DNA of 64,000 nt from Gammaproteobacteria bacterium (lineage in GTDB: Bacteria > Pseudomonadota > Gammaproteobacteria > Steroidobacterales > Rariloculaceae). The DNA lies in contig JAJEFE010000088.1 in the NCBI GenBank assembly GCA_022820625.1, positions 1 through 64,000 on the forward strand, in the 5' to 3' direction. Numbering within the stretch: the first letter of the stretch is position 1; each line of letters starts with the position of its first letter. Under the pieces are notes generated by a model that saw only the letters and a list, made by a program, of their open reading frames with translations, had not been told where the DNA came from and ran no database searches. A program made the translations under genes and the position numbers. Shown here in pieces: positions 15,992 to 25,742 of the stretch.

Positions 15992-16543
15992 GTGGAGAGC
16001 CGCGACGGGGAACTCGTTGCCCGCGCCATCGCGACCGGCAATCCAGCGGACTACGACGAACTGATCCGCCGGTACCAGTCCGATGTGCGCAACTGGCTCC
16101 GCCACCTCACGGGCGAACCCTCGCGGGCGGACGACCTGGCGCAGGAAACCTTCATCCGAGCATGGGAACGGCTGCATACGATCGGTGACGGCAAACGGTT
16201 CAAGGCCTGGATAATGAAGATCGCCTACAACATGTTTCTCCAGTCAAGCCGTCGGCAGGGCAGGGAGGCAAGGCTGGCGGACGCCCTGGGCCGGGAGCAA
16301 CTGGCGACCGAAAGCCACGTCACCCCGAGCCGCGACGCCGGGGTGGCCGACCTGCCCAGGATGCTGGCGACATTGAGCCAAGACGAGCGCGCGGCCATGG
16401 TCCTCTGCTACGCTTACGGCATGAGTCACCGGGAGATCACCGAACTCACCGACATGCCGCTGGGTACGGTGAAGTCGCACATTCGCAGAGGGGCGGCGCG
16501 GATTCGAGACCGCTTCGACCTGGGGAGCCCTGCTCATGGATAG
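15992..16543 (+). CDS. ECF-family RNA polymerase sigma factor
   Basis: ELIRRYQSDVRNWLRHLTGEPSRADDLAQETFIRAWERL...MVLCYAYGMSHREITELTDMPLGTVKSHIRRGAARIRD: sigma2 and sigma4 regions; GTG start. Confidence 0.9.
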   Translation: MESRDGELVARAIATGNPADYDELIRRYQSDVRNWLRHLTGEPSRADDLAQETFIRAWERLHTIGDGKRFKAWIMKIAYNMFLQSSRRQGREARLADALGREQLATESHVTPSRDAGVADLPRMLATLSQDERAAMVLCYAYGMSHREITELTDMPLGTVKSHIRRGAARIRDRFDLGSPAHG

Positions 16544-16904
16544 AACGGACAGACCCGTGACCCCTGAAGAGGAAGGCCGGCTTTCGGAACTCTTCGAGGC
16601 GCTCACACCGCCGCTGCAAGACGAGGGCTTCAGCGCAAACGTTTTGCGGCGCATCAGGCGGCGCGTATGGTTGCGGCGGTTGGTGCTTGGCACGGCCGTG
16701 GTCGTTGGAGGCGCGCTGGCGCTCGGCCCGCTCTCCGAACTGTCCGTCCTGCTCTCCGGAGTGCCCGTTCTGCTTTCCGACGGCCTGATTACGGTGGCCA
16801 CGAGCTGGAATGACCCGGCCTGGCTGGCTCAGAACCGGATGGTCCTGATGCTGGCGATTCTGGCCGTATCCATGCCCGGGGCGATTCGACTATTGGACAG
16901 ATAG
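16536..16904 (+). CDS. Membrane protein, probable anti-sigma factor
   Basis: Overlaps the ECF gene end; N-terminal cytoplasmic region and TM segments. Confidence 0.55.
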   Translation: MDRTDRPVTPEEEGRLSELFEALTPPLQDEGFSANVLRRIRRRVWLRRLVLGTAVVVGGALALGPLSELSVLLSGVPVLLSDGLITVATSWNDPAWLAQNRMVLMLAILAVSMPGAIRLLDR

Positions 16905-17005
16905 CAACGGGTACGGATTCACCGACCCGTGCGGACCCGGCCGGTGATCTCGTGGCTTGACGCTGCGTCGCTTATCGCTCTGCTCGACCGTAAACGCAAA
17001 CCGGT

Positions 17006-18481
17006 TCAGGCCTCGAGCAACTCCCGCGCCCCGCGCACTGTGGCGTTCGTACGATTCCACGGACCGTTGAAGTAGGCGAAGCCGGCGGCGAGATAGCGGT
17101 CCCGCCACGGCGAACGTGGCGACAGAGCGTGATTCTCGATGGCCGCCTCGGCGAACTTGTAGTGGTGCGAATCGGTGCCATTGGCGACCAGGTAGTGCCT
17201 GATCCGGTCGACGAGCGGTTGCACGGCGCCGCCGGCCTCGAGATAGGCCAGAGTCTTGCCGATGGCCTGCGATCTCCCTCCTCGCCCGGCCGAGAACACT
17301 TCGTCCAGCGCCTCCGCGCCTGATGCCGGAGCTGTAAGGGCAAGGGGCTCAAACTCGTTCAATGCCGCCACGCCCCGTCTGGCACGCCCCGACATGCCCC
17401 GGAACCTGGGGATGAAGGCGGCGCCCTGCATCAGCATGAGCTGTCGGGTCCCCGCGTCCGAAGACTGGTGGAACGCGTAATGCAGGGCGTTGGATACGGT
17501 CTGCGCGTGCAACGGCACCACGCCGGGATCGGTCATCAGGAGCTCAGCCCCCGCCGCGTGAAGGGCATGCCAGATTGAATCGGGCGAAATTCCGTCCCTG
17601 AGAAAGTCCACGACGGCGCGGCTGGTCTCAAGCGTGTCGCCTTCCCGGAGCGCCGCCAGCACATCGGCGCTCGCGGCCGAATCGAGCCGCCCGTGGAGCC
17701 AGTTCTCGGGAATCTCCCGGCGTAATGCCGTGTTCTGCCGCCACGCCGCCTCTTCCCGGAGTTCGGTCGTTGCAGGATTGGGATCTTCGTAGAAATTCAC
17801 CAGGGCAGCTACCGTAGAGCGCAGCACCGGGTCGCGGTGCTCCCAGCCCAGCAGGTTCAGCATCCGGTGCGCGTTCTGCACCGTGATGGCCTTGTGGCCG
17901 ATGCCGCGGAAATCGCGGGCGCCATACTGCCAGAGTAGTTCAAAGACCTCGCGCGACTCCGCGACGCCGGCGTAATTCACCACGGCGGTGTCGGCGGCCT
18001 CCAGGTCCCAGTTGTCCAGCGCGGCAACCAACGCACTCCGGGCCTGATCCTGCGAGGGTGCGGGAGTCGGAACCGGCGGGCGGGCGGCCATGGTCCAGCC
18101 GCTGGAATGGCGTTCGTCTGCCTGCTCCTCCTTGAAGTAGTCCACGGCCCACAGCATCGGCAGCCAGCGCTCCGCAGGCGGCATGCCCATCGTGGTGTGA
18201 TGGATGGCGTGCAGCACCATCACGGCGTGGTACTTGAAGCCCACGTCCGGGTAGGGCGATACGTTGCGCACCGTCGCCAGCGTCAGTGCGGCGAGCAGGT
18301 CCTCGTAGCTCGTGCCGGAACGAATCCGCGCGACAACGCGCTCGATGATCTGCGAGCGCGGCGTTTCTTCCAGAAGGTCGAGCAGGTCGTAGATGTCGGC
18401 GGGCGCTGTCCGGCCCGACGGGCTGGCGATGGTCAGGGTTGCTGCGCCGCCGACGGCTCTCAGAAAATCTCGGCGGTCCAT
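17006..18481 (-). CDS. Tat-exported hypothetical protein (questin-oxidase-like?)
   Basis: MDRRDFLRAVGGAATLTIASPSG twin-arginine signal; His-rich conserved body (YHAVMVLHAIHHTTMGMP). Confidence 0.55.
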   Translation of the reverse strand: MDRRDFLRAVGGAATLTIASPSGRTAPADIYDLLDLLEETPRSQIIERVVARIRSGTSYEDLLAALTLATVRNVSPYPDVGFKYHAVMVLHAIHHTTMGMPPAERWLPMLWAVDYFKEEQADERHSSGWTMAARPPVPTPAPSQDQARSALVAALDNWDLEAADTAVVNYAGVAESREVFELLWQYGARDFRGIGHKAITVQNAHRMLNLLGWEHRDPVLRSTVAALVNFYEDPNPATTELREEAAWRQNTALRREIPENWLHGRLDSAASADVLAALREGDTLETSRAVVDFLRDGISPDSIWHALHAAGAELLMTDPGVVPLHAQTVSNALHYAFHQSSDAGTRQLMLMQGAAFIPRFRGMSGRARRGVAALNEFEPLALTAPASGAEALDEVFSAGRGGRSQAIGKTLAYLEAGGAVQPLVDRIRHYLVANGTDSHHYKFAEAAIENHALSPRSPWRDRYLAAGFAYFNGPWNRTNATVRGARELLEA

Positions 18482-18633
18482 ACGCACCTCCGGCTCCCCC
18501 AATCTCTTTTCGACCCATGGTAGGCCGTTCGGGATTGCGGGTCCAGTGAAGGACACCGTCTCATGGGACGTAGTCCTCGCCTCTTGCCGGAGCAGACCGA
18601 AATCCGCATTCATCTCCGGACAGGCACATCATC

Positions 18634-19149
18634 TCACTCAAGCCACTTCAACTTCTCGATCGGGTAGCCAAGATACCACTTCGACCGTTCCAGTATGGGC
18701 CGCGTGACGATTCGCTTGATCCTGAGTTCCGGCTTCGCGCTCATCGCGTCGCAGATCTTGTTGAGCGCCTGAATATTGCGCGCGCAGGTGAACGAAACGT
18801 AGTCGACTTCGCCGGATACCCTGAGGCAATCCATGAACTCGGGATACTTCTCGATTTCGGCTTCGAACACCCGGCGGGACGGCAGCGAGTTATCGCTCAG
18901 CGTGAATTCGACATAGGCGAGCACATGCTCGAACGTCCTGTCGAGATCGACTTCGCAATGGAAGTTGAAGAAATAGCCGGCTTCCCTCAAGGCGGAAACA
19001 CGTTGCGAGCAGGCCGCCGGCGACAGGCCGATTTCCTCCGCGAGCCGCTGATTGGTGATATCCGACTGCAGGTGAATCTTCGCAATGATCTTGCGATTGA
19101 TCGGATCGAGTTTTACCTGCTTCCGGGTAGGCATGGCCGCTCGACACAT
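18634..19149 (-). CDS. Lrp/AsnC family transcriptional regulator
   Basis: LDPINRKIIAKIHLQSDITNQRLAEEIGLSPAACSQRVSALREAGYF plus RAM-like domain. Confidence 0.9.
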   Translation of the reverse strand: MCRAAMPTRKQVKLDPINRKIIAKIHLQSDITNQRLAEEIGLSPAACSQRVSALREAGYFFNFHCEVDLDRTFEHVLAYVEFTLSDNSLPSRRVFEAEIEKYPEFMDCLRVSGEVDYVSFTCARNIQALNKICDAMSAKPELRIKRIVTRPILERSKWYLGYPIEKLKWLE

Positions 19150-19381
19150 TGACTGCTGAAGAGAATTCCAAGTTTAGGCCGAATCGCCAAATTGTTCACG
19201 GCGGGCGCCCTGCAATTCAATCCAAGTTATTGCGCAACCGGGACGATAATTTAGGGACAATCCATTCCGCGTCCCGGAGTGGTCCATTGACCGGCCGAAC
19301 GCGGCAGGAGCCGCGAGCCGGACGGCGCCATCGACCCTCCGAACGCGGCATCGTGGCTCGCAATGCCCACGGGGGAACATC

Positions 19382-21520
19382 ATGAATTACTACGGATCCA
19401 TCAAGTCCTTGATGGTTGCGCTGCCGACCGCCTGCGCGCTCGGGTTCGCGACCGTCGCCGGCGCCCAGCAATCGGTGAGTACCGGCGTCGGGGTCATTGA
19501 AGAAGTAGTTGTCACGGCCCGAAAACGCTCGGAGAATCTCCAGGAGATTCCCGACTCGGTCACCGTCTTCGGGGAGACGGCGATCGAACGCGCCGGCATC
19601 GACAACATGTCGGATTTCGCCGCGTTGACGCCGAATTTTTCCGCGTACGGCAACTTCCGGCCCAACCTGACCAATATTTCCATTCGCGGATTCACTTCGA
19701 CCCAGCTCGGTGAGCCTCCGGTGGCGTTCGTCGTCGACGGGATCACTGTCCCCAATCTCGAATTCATGAACCAGGGCCTCATCGACATCCAGCAGATCGA
19801 GGTCATCCGGGGTCCCCAGGGCGCGCTCTACGGCAAGAATGCGATTGGCGGTGTCATCAACATCACGACCCGGGCGCCTTCGGACGATACGGAATTTGCG
19901 GTTCGCGGCGCGCTGGGATCGGGCAGCGACGCGCGCCTGAGCGCGTCGGTTTCCGGATCCCTTGCCGACAACGCGGTCTATCGCCTGGCCGCCTTCTATC
20001 GGAGTTTCGACGGCCTGATCGAGGACACGTTCAACGGGGAGACATCGGATTTCGTCGACGAGGCGGGTGTGCAAGGCTTGCTCGGCTTCGAGCTATCCGA
20101 CCGCACGTACATCGACTTTCGCGCACGCTACTCGAGCGGCGATTACGGCCTCGGCTACTACGAGAACGTGGATTTCGACACCCTGAGCGACAAGTCCGTG
20201 ACCCCGGCTCACAACGTGCTTCCGAACGACGAGAACACCCTGAGCAACGTCTCCGCGAAGCTGGAACACGAAGCCGATGCCGGATCGCTGATGGTGGTCG
20301 CCGGCTACAACAAGTCCACGGACGACAACTTCCTCGATTCGGATTTTTCCGCGCTGCCACCCGACTATGACAATTTTTTCTTCACCGGTGGACAGCACAG
20401 TCTGATTGAAGACGCGGCCACCACACTGGAAGCACGCTTCACCTCGCCTTCGGACAGCGCCTTCCGCTGGCTCGTCGGCGCCTACTACCAGGACCGCGAA
20501 CGCCTCAACGATTTCGACATCTACGACGACCTCGTCGGAACGGTGGTGCGGGACCGGCCGTCGTTCGCAGACGAGTTCGTGCTCGAGATTGTCCGCGACC
20601 GCCAGGAAAGCAACGCATTCGCGCTGTTCGGGCAGGCGAACTACGACATGTCCGATGTGCTGGAACTGACGCTGGCGCTTCGCTACGACGAGGAAGAACG
20701 GCAAGGCGTGGACCCGCGCGATCCGGACTCCTTCGCCAGCCGCACCTTCGACGAACTGCAGCCGAAAGTGTCCCTGGCATGGCAGGCGACGGAGCGGTTC
20801 CTGGCTTACGCGACCACAGCGCGGGGTTTTCGGTCCGGCGGCTTCAACGAGGTGGCTCCGACCGTGATCCGGGCATTCGAAGCGGAGACCTCCGACACCA
20901 CGGAAATCGGCTTCAAGTCCACCCTCGCGGAGGGTGTGCTGAGCCTGAACGCGGCGTTCTTCAACACGAGTCAGGACAATGCCCAGTTCACGCGCTTCAA
21001 CCCGGATACCTTTTCGCTCGAGCAACTCTCCATTGCCGCAGTGGATATCAGCGGGTTCGAGTTCGAAGGCTGGTGGAGTCCGACGGAGTCGGTCGACGTG
21101 CAACTGGGGTACGGCAGCATCGACAACGAGATCACGGACTTCAATTCGGACGACTACATATTCCCGCCCGAGGGCATCGTCGGCAACTCGATGCCGCGCG
21201 TCGCGGACTGGAACGCCAACCTGAGCGTCACCTGGACAGCGCCGCTGGGCGGCGCCATGGATTTCGTCACCCGGGTCTCCGGCAACTGGCTCGGCAAGCG
21301 CCATTTCGACCTCGAGAACCTCATGGTCGATGACAACGCGGCGTACCTGAACCTTTCACTGGGAATCGAGGCGGATGCCTGGACAGTCCAGTTACGTGGC
21401 ACCAACCTGGCGGACCGGCTGGAACCTGAAGACGCCTTTTACGGAATTGCTTCCACGCTGGCACGATTCCGCAATACGCCGCGGCAGGTGATGGCCGAGT
21501 TTACGTACCGCCTCCAGTAA
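19382..21520 (+). CDS. TonB-dependent receptor
   Basis: IEEVVVTARKRSENLQEIPDSVTVFGETAIERAGI...IEVIRGPQGALYGKNAIGGVINITTR; C-terminal FTYRLQ. Confidence 0.93.
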   Translation: MNYYGSIKSLMVALPTACALGFATVAGAQQSVSTGVGVIEEVVVTARKRSENLQEIPDSVTVFGETAIERAGIDNMSDFAALTPNFSAYGNFRPNLTNISIRGFTSTQLGEPPVAFVVDGITVPNLEFMNQGLIDIQQIEVIRGPQGALYGKNAIGGVINITTRAPSDDTEFAVRGALGSGSDARLSASVSGSLADNAVYRLAAFYRSFDGLIEDTFNGETSDFVDEAGVQGLLGFELSDRTYIDFRARYSSGDYGLGYYENVDFDTLSDKSVTPAHNVLPNDENTLSNVSAKLEHEADAGSLMVVAGYNKSTDDNFLDSDFSALPPDYDNFFFTGGQHSLIEDAATTLEARFTSPSDSAFRWLVGAYYQDRERLNDFDIYDDLVGTVVRDRPSFADEFVLEIVRDRQESNAFALFGQANYDMSDVLELTLALRYDEEERQGVDPRDPDSFASRTFDELQPKVSLAWQATERFLAYATTARGFRSGGFNEVAPTVIRAFEAETSDTTEIGFKSTLAEGVLSLNAAFFNTSQDNAQFTRFNPDTFSLEQLSIAAVDISGFEFEGWWSPTESVDVQLGYGSIDNEITDFNSDDYIFPPEGIVGNSMPRVADWNANLSVTWTAPLGGAMDFVTRVSGNWLGKRHFDLENLMVDDNAAYLNLSLGIEADAWTVQLRGTNLADRLEPEDAFYGIASTLARFRNTPRQVMAEFTYRLQ

Positions 21521-21530
21521 ACTCAGCCCA

Positions 21531-22853
21531 GTGAACGCACCGGCCGGAACAGAGTCCGGCGGTTCGGGACCGGACGGCGAATCGCTTGAATTCGCCACGG
21601 AACCCGTGCCGCGCGGCCACAGGGTGGGCTGGATTCGGGTCGGCCTGATCAGCGCCATGGTGGCGTTCTCCCTGCCGACGTTCGTGACCGGCGCGGAGGT
21701 TCTGCTGGCCATCGACAACGCCCGCGGCATGGACGCCATTCTGATGGGCTGCGCCCTGGTGACCCTGATCGGCTCCATCGCCGGCGCGATCGGCACGCGC
21801 ACGCACCTCAGTTCCTACATGCTGGCGCGAATCGCCTTCGGCACCCGCGGTGCTGCCATCGTGAACATCGCGTTCGCGATTTCCCTGCTCGGCTGGTTCG
21901 GCGTCAACATCGACCTGTTCAGCGGCGCCATCCTGCGCTTGCTTCGGGATACGCTGGACATTTCGGCCCCTCCCTGGGCGATCGAACTGTTCGCCGGCGT
22001 GCTGATGACCGTCACGACCATCTACGGATTCCGGGCAATCAATACCCTGTCCGCTCTGCTGGTGCCCGCCATGATGGTGGTCACGGCGGTGTTGTTGTAC
22101 CAGGCGCTGGGGGAGCGGTCGTTCGCCGACACGCTCAACGTCCTGCAAGTACCGGAGATCGGGCTGGGCTACGCCATATCGTCCATCGTCGGCGGAATCA
22201 TTGTGGGAGCGGTCATCCTTCCGGATATCACTCGGTTCATACGCCACTGGCGCGGCGCGATCTTTACGGCGGTCCTCGCCTACTTGCTGGTGCAGCCTAT
22301 TGTGATGGTCGCCGGCGGGCTTGCGGCGGACCTGCTGGCGAACGACGACTTCCTGGACGTGCTCATCGTGATGGGCCTGAGCTGGGCGGCCTTCGTCATC
22401 GTCATCGCCGGAAGCTGGGTGCTCAATTCACTCAACCTGTACAGCACCTCCCTGAGCGTTGAAGCCACCTTTCCCGGGACGGAGAACCGCCTCCTCATCG
22501 TTGTGCTGGGCGCCCTGGGAACCGTGGCCGCGTTCATGAACATTCTCGATTATTTTCTGACGTTCCTCTTCTACCTGGCCATCGTGTTCGTGCCCGTGGC
22601 GGGCGTGATTGCCGTGGATCATTTCTTCGCCCGGCCATCAGCCTATTTCGGCGAACTGGTTGCGGCCGAACGCACCGTGTCGCCCATGGCGCTCGCCGCG
22701 TGGGCGGCCGGCAGCGTCGTGGCCCTGCTGGGGGCCGAGGAGATGATCCGGCTCACCGGTGTCGCGGCACTGGACGCGATGCTGGTATCGGCCAGCGGCT
22801 ACGCCATCCTGAGCCGCTTCGACCCGTCATTGTCGAATCCCCGGGCGGCATAG
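21531..22853 (+). CDS. NCS1-family cytosine/purine-type permease
   Basis: VGWIRVGLISAMVAFSLPTFVTGAEV..., ~12 TM segments, SIVGGIIVGAVILPDITRFIRHWRGAI: CodB-like; GTG start 11 bp after the TBDR. Confidence 0.85.
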   Translation: MNAPAGTESGGSGPDGESLEFATEPVPRGHRVGWIRVGLISAMVAFSLPTFVTGAEVLLAIDNARGMDAILMGCALVTLIGSIAGAIGTRTHLSSYMLARIAFGTRGAAIVNIAFAISLLGWFGVNIDLFSGAILRLLRDTLDISAPPWAIELFAGVLMTVTTIYGFRAINTLSALLVPAMMVVTAVLLYQALGERSFADTLNVLQVPEIGLGYAISSIVGGIIVGAVILPDITRFIRHWRGAIFTAVLAYLLVQPIVMVAGGLAADLLANDDFLDVLIVMGLSWAAFVIVIAGSWVLNSLNLYSTSLSVEATFPGTENRLLIVVLGALGTVAAFMNILDYFLTFLFYLAIVFVPVAGVIAVDHFFARPSAYFGELVAAERTVSPMALAAWAAGSVVALLGAEEMIRLTGVAALDAMLVSASGYAILSRFDPSLSNPRAA

Positions 22854-22865
22854 AGAGGAGCGGAC

Positions 22866-24440
22866 ATGCTCAGAATCGGCATCGATGTCGGCGGAACGCA
22901 TACGGATGCGGTATTGCTCGATGACGACGCCGTCATCGCGTCCACGAAGGCGTTGACGACAGCCGATGTGCTCACCGGCATCATGGATGCGCTCGAAGCG
23001 ATCCTTTCCGGGCATCCCGGCCGCGAAGACTCCATCGAAGCCGTAATGCTGGGGACGACCCAGTTCACCAACGCCGTGGTCGAGCGCCGCGAGCTCTCAG
23101 AGGTGGCGGCGATCCGGATCGGCAATCCGTCCGGAATCGGCCTGCCGCCCAAGATCGGCTGGCCCGAGGATATCGCCCGCTGCCTCGGGGAAAACGTGTA
23201 CACGATCCGGGGCGGCTACCTGTACGACGGCTGGCGCCTGGCGGAACTGGATGACGTGGAGATCGACACGGTCATCAGCGACCTGATGCGCAGGAAAGTC
23301 GAGGCGGTCGCCATCTCCTCGGCCTTCTCGCCGATGAATCCCGAACCGGAACTGGAGGTCGGCCGGCGCGTCAGGGCCGCGTTGCCGAATGCTCACGTCA
23401 CGCTTTCTCACAAGATCGGTCGGCTCGGCCTGCTGGAAAGGGAGAACGCCGCCTTGCTCAACACGAGCCTGCTGAGGTTCGCCGACCATGTCGTCACGTC
23501 CTTTGTCGAAGCGATCCGAAGCCGCGGTCTGGGCTGCCGCTTTTTCGTCAGTCAGAACGACGGCACGCTGATGGATGCCGCGTTCGCCCGCCACTACCCT
23601 GCGCTGACGTTCGCCTCAGGGCCGACCAACTCCCTGCGCGGGGCCTGCAAGCTGACCGGCCTGGACAACGCCGTGGTCGTGGATATCGGGGGCACGACTT
23701 CCGACGTTGGAATACTGCGGGACGGCTTTCCCAGGGAGTCGAACGTGGTCATCGAAGTGGGCGGCGTGCGGACGAACTTCCGGATGCCGGACATTCTCTC
23801 CATCGGCTTGGGTGGCGGCAGCCTCGTCGAGCCGGATGGAAACCGCATCGGGCCGCGCTCCGTCGGCCATCGCCTGGTTGAGGAAGGGCTGGTATTCGGA
23901 GGCACAACGCTGACTGCCACCGATATCGTCGTTGCCGGCGGCCACGCGGCGATAGGCGATGCCTCCCGGGTAGCCAACCTGGATTCGGACACGGTATCGG
24001 CGGCGACGCGGCGCATTTCCGACACGTTGAACCTGAGCATAGAAAGGATGAAACCGAGCAGCGATCCGTTGCCGGTGGTTCTCGTCGGCGGCGGCGCGAT
24101 CCTCGTCACGGAAAAACCGGCTGCGGCATCGGAGATGTTACGGCCCGAACATGCAGGCGTGGCCAACGCCATCGGTGCCGCCATTGCGCAGATCGGCGGG
24201 GAAACCGAACGGCTTGTTTCCTACGACAAGGTGCCGCGGAAGGACGCCATTCGGGATGTGACCGGGGAGGCGAGGAGACTCGCCGTGGCGGCCGGCGCCG
24301 ACGGTTCCACGCTGCGTGTGGCGGACGTCGAAGAAACGGCCATGTCGTACATGGAGGGCAATACAACCCGGCTACGCGCCAAGGTGGTCGGAGAAATTGC
24401 CGGACTGACGGGCTTCAAAGCCGCGAGGCAGGCCTCATGA
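22866..24440 (+). CDS. Hydantoinase/oxoprolinase family protein (HyuA-like)
   Basis: MLRIGIDVGGTHTDAVLLDDD...VEAVAISSAFSPMNPEPELEVGRRVR...NAVVVDIGGTTSDVGILRDGFP. Confidence 0.92.
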   Translation: MLRIGIDVGGTHTDAVLLDDDAVIASTKALTTADVLTGIMDALEAILSGHPGREDSIEAVMLGTTQFTNAVVERRELSEVAAIRIGNPSGIGLPPKIGWPEDIARCLGENVYTIRGGYLYDGWRLAELDDVEIDTVISDLMRRKVEAVAISSAFSPMNPEPELEVGRRVRAALPNAHVTLSHKIGRLGLLERENAALLNTSLLRFADHVVTSFVEAIRSRGLGCRFFVSQNDGTLMDAAFARHYPALTFASGPTNSLRGACKLTGLDNAVVVDIGGTTSDVGILRDGFPRESNVVIEVGGVRTNFRMPDILSIGLGGGSLVEPDGNRIGPRSVGHRLVEEGLVFGGTTLTATDIVVAGGHAAIGDASRVANLDSDTVSAATRRISDTLNLSIERMKPSSDPLPVVLVGGGAILVTEKPAAASEMLRPEHAGVANAIGAAIAQIGGETERLVSYDKVPRKDAIRDVTGEARRLAVAAGADGSTLRVADVEETAMSYMEGNTTRLRAKVVGEIAGLTGFKAARQAS

Positions 24441-25555
24441 AGCTGGGTTTCGAGTCGCTGGAAGATCTCTCCGCGGGCGCCGTGTTCCTGGCCACCGGCG
24501 GCGGCGGCGACCCCTATACATCGTATCTCGCGACGCTGCAGGTGCTGAAGCGGACCGGGCCCGTGGAACTGATCCCGGTCGAAGACCTGGACGACGACGC
24601 CTTTGTACCGGCCATCGGCGGCGTGGGCGCACCGTCCGTGAGTCTCGAAATGCTGCCGTCCGTCGACGATCCGATCAAGGCCCTGCAAGCCTTCGAGGAA
24701 CACGTCGGCCGTACGGTTGACGCGGTCGTACCTTTCGAGATCGGCGGCGGTAACTCCATGGTCCCGCTGATTGCGGCGGCCGAACGGGGGATCCCGGTGG
24801 TCAACGGCGATGGCATGGGCCGTGCCCTGCCGGAAGCGCAGATGATGACCTATCCGATCGCCGGAGTCGCGCCGACGCCTGCCGTGGCCCTCGACTACGC
24901 CGGCAACAGGGTAACGTTCTCGACCGACTCCACCGCGGTATTCGAGCGCCACGTGCGCAGTGTGGCGGCCGCGATGGGCGGCATGATCACCACGGTCGAG
25001 CACCCGATGACCGGCAGGCAGCTCAAGTCCTGCATCGTGCCGGACACCATCAGTTTTTCCATCGAGATCGGCCGCATCCTCAGGGAGTTCCGAGGCAACG
25101 CCCTGCGTACTTTCCACCCGCTTCGAGACGCCTTCGCGCAATCGTTGTACGGCGACATCTTCCATCTCTACACGGGCAAGGTCGTCGACCATTCCAGCAC
25201 GGTCATCGGCGGATACGACATCGGCGAAGCGGTGCTCGAGCCGTTCGACAACGACACCGCGCCTCTGAAGATAAACATCAAGAACGAGTACCTGGTCGCC
25301 CGGATCGGCGAGAAGGTCGTGGCGTCGGTACCCGACCTGATCACGGTGCTGGACTACGAAACCTCGACTCCGATCAACGCAGAGCGGTTGCGATACGGTC
25401 AGCGGGTCACGGTGCTGGGCATTGGTTGTCCCGCCTTTTACCGCAGGGACGATGCCATGGCCGTGGTGGCGCCACGTTGCTTCGGCTTCGATTTCGACTT
25501 CGTTTCCATCGAAGACCTGACGGGACATCACCAGGCGCTCCCCGGGACAGGCTGA
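24437..25555 (+). CDS. DUF917 domain-containing protein
   Basis: SLEDLSAGAVFLATGGGGDPYTSYLATLQVL...VVPFEIGGGNSMVPLIAAAERGIPVVNGDGMGRALPEAQM; ATGA overlap with upstream gene. Confidence 0.9.
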   Translation: MKLGFESLEDLSAGAVFLATGGGGDPYTSYLATLQVLKRTGPVELIPVEDLDDDAFVPAIGGVGAPSVSLEMLPSVDDPIKALQAFEEHVGRTVDAVVPFEIGGGNSMVPLIAAAERGIPVVNGDGMGRALPEAQMMTYPIAGVAPTPAVALDYAGNRVTFSTDSTAVFERHVRSVAAAMGGMITTVEHPMTGRQLKSCIVPDTISFSIEIGRILREFRGNALRTFHPLRDAFAQSLYGDIFHLYTGKVVDHSSTVIGGYDIGEAVLEPFDNDTAPLKINIKNEYLVARIGEKVVASVPDLITVLDYETSTPINAERLRYGQRVTVLGIGCPAFYRRDDAMAVVAPRCFGFDFDFVSIEDLTGHHQALPGTG

Positions 25556-25742
25556 GCACCGCATTGGCCATCCATGTTTTGAACATCGATGTATCCGGCA
25601 TTGTCCAAACTGTAACTGCACGGAGGAGCCGGCATGACTCGGTTCGTTGATGTTTCCACCCTTCGCCGGATGGTGAACCGCGTCGGCGCGGGTCCGTTCC
25701 GTTCGGGATGGTGGTGAGTCGCCGCACCGAGTGAGACAGGCC

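Noticed and set aside
19260-19360. ccgaacgcggca short repeats upstream of the TonB receptor
   Set aside because: Only two ~12-bp matches in GC-rich sequence; not enough to call a repeat array.
20093-21304. 403-aa minus-strand ORF
   Set aside because: Antisense of a TonB-dependent receptor with well-supported plug and barrel motifs.
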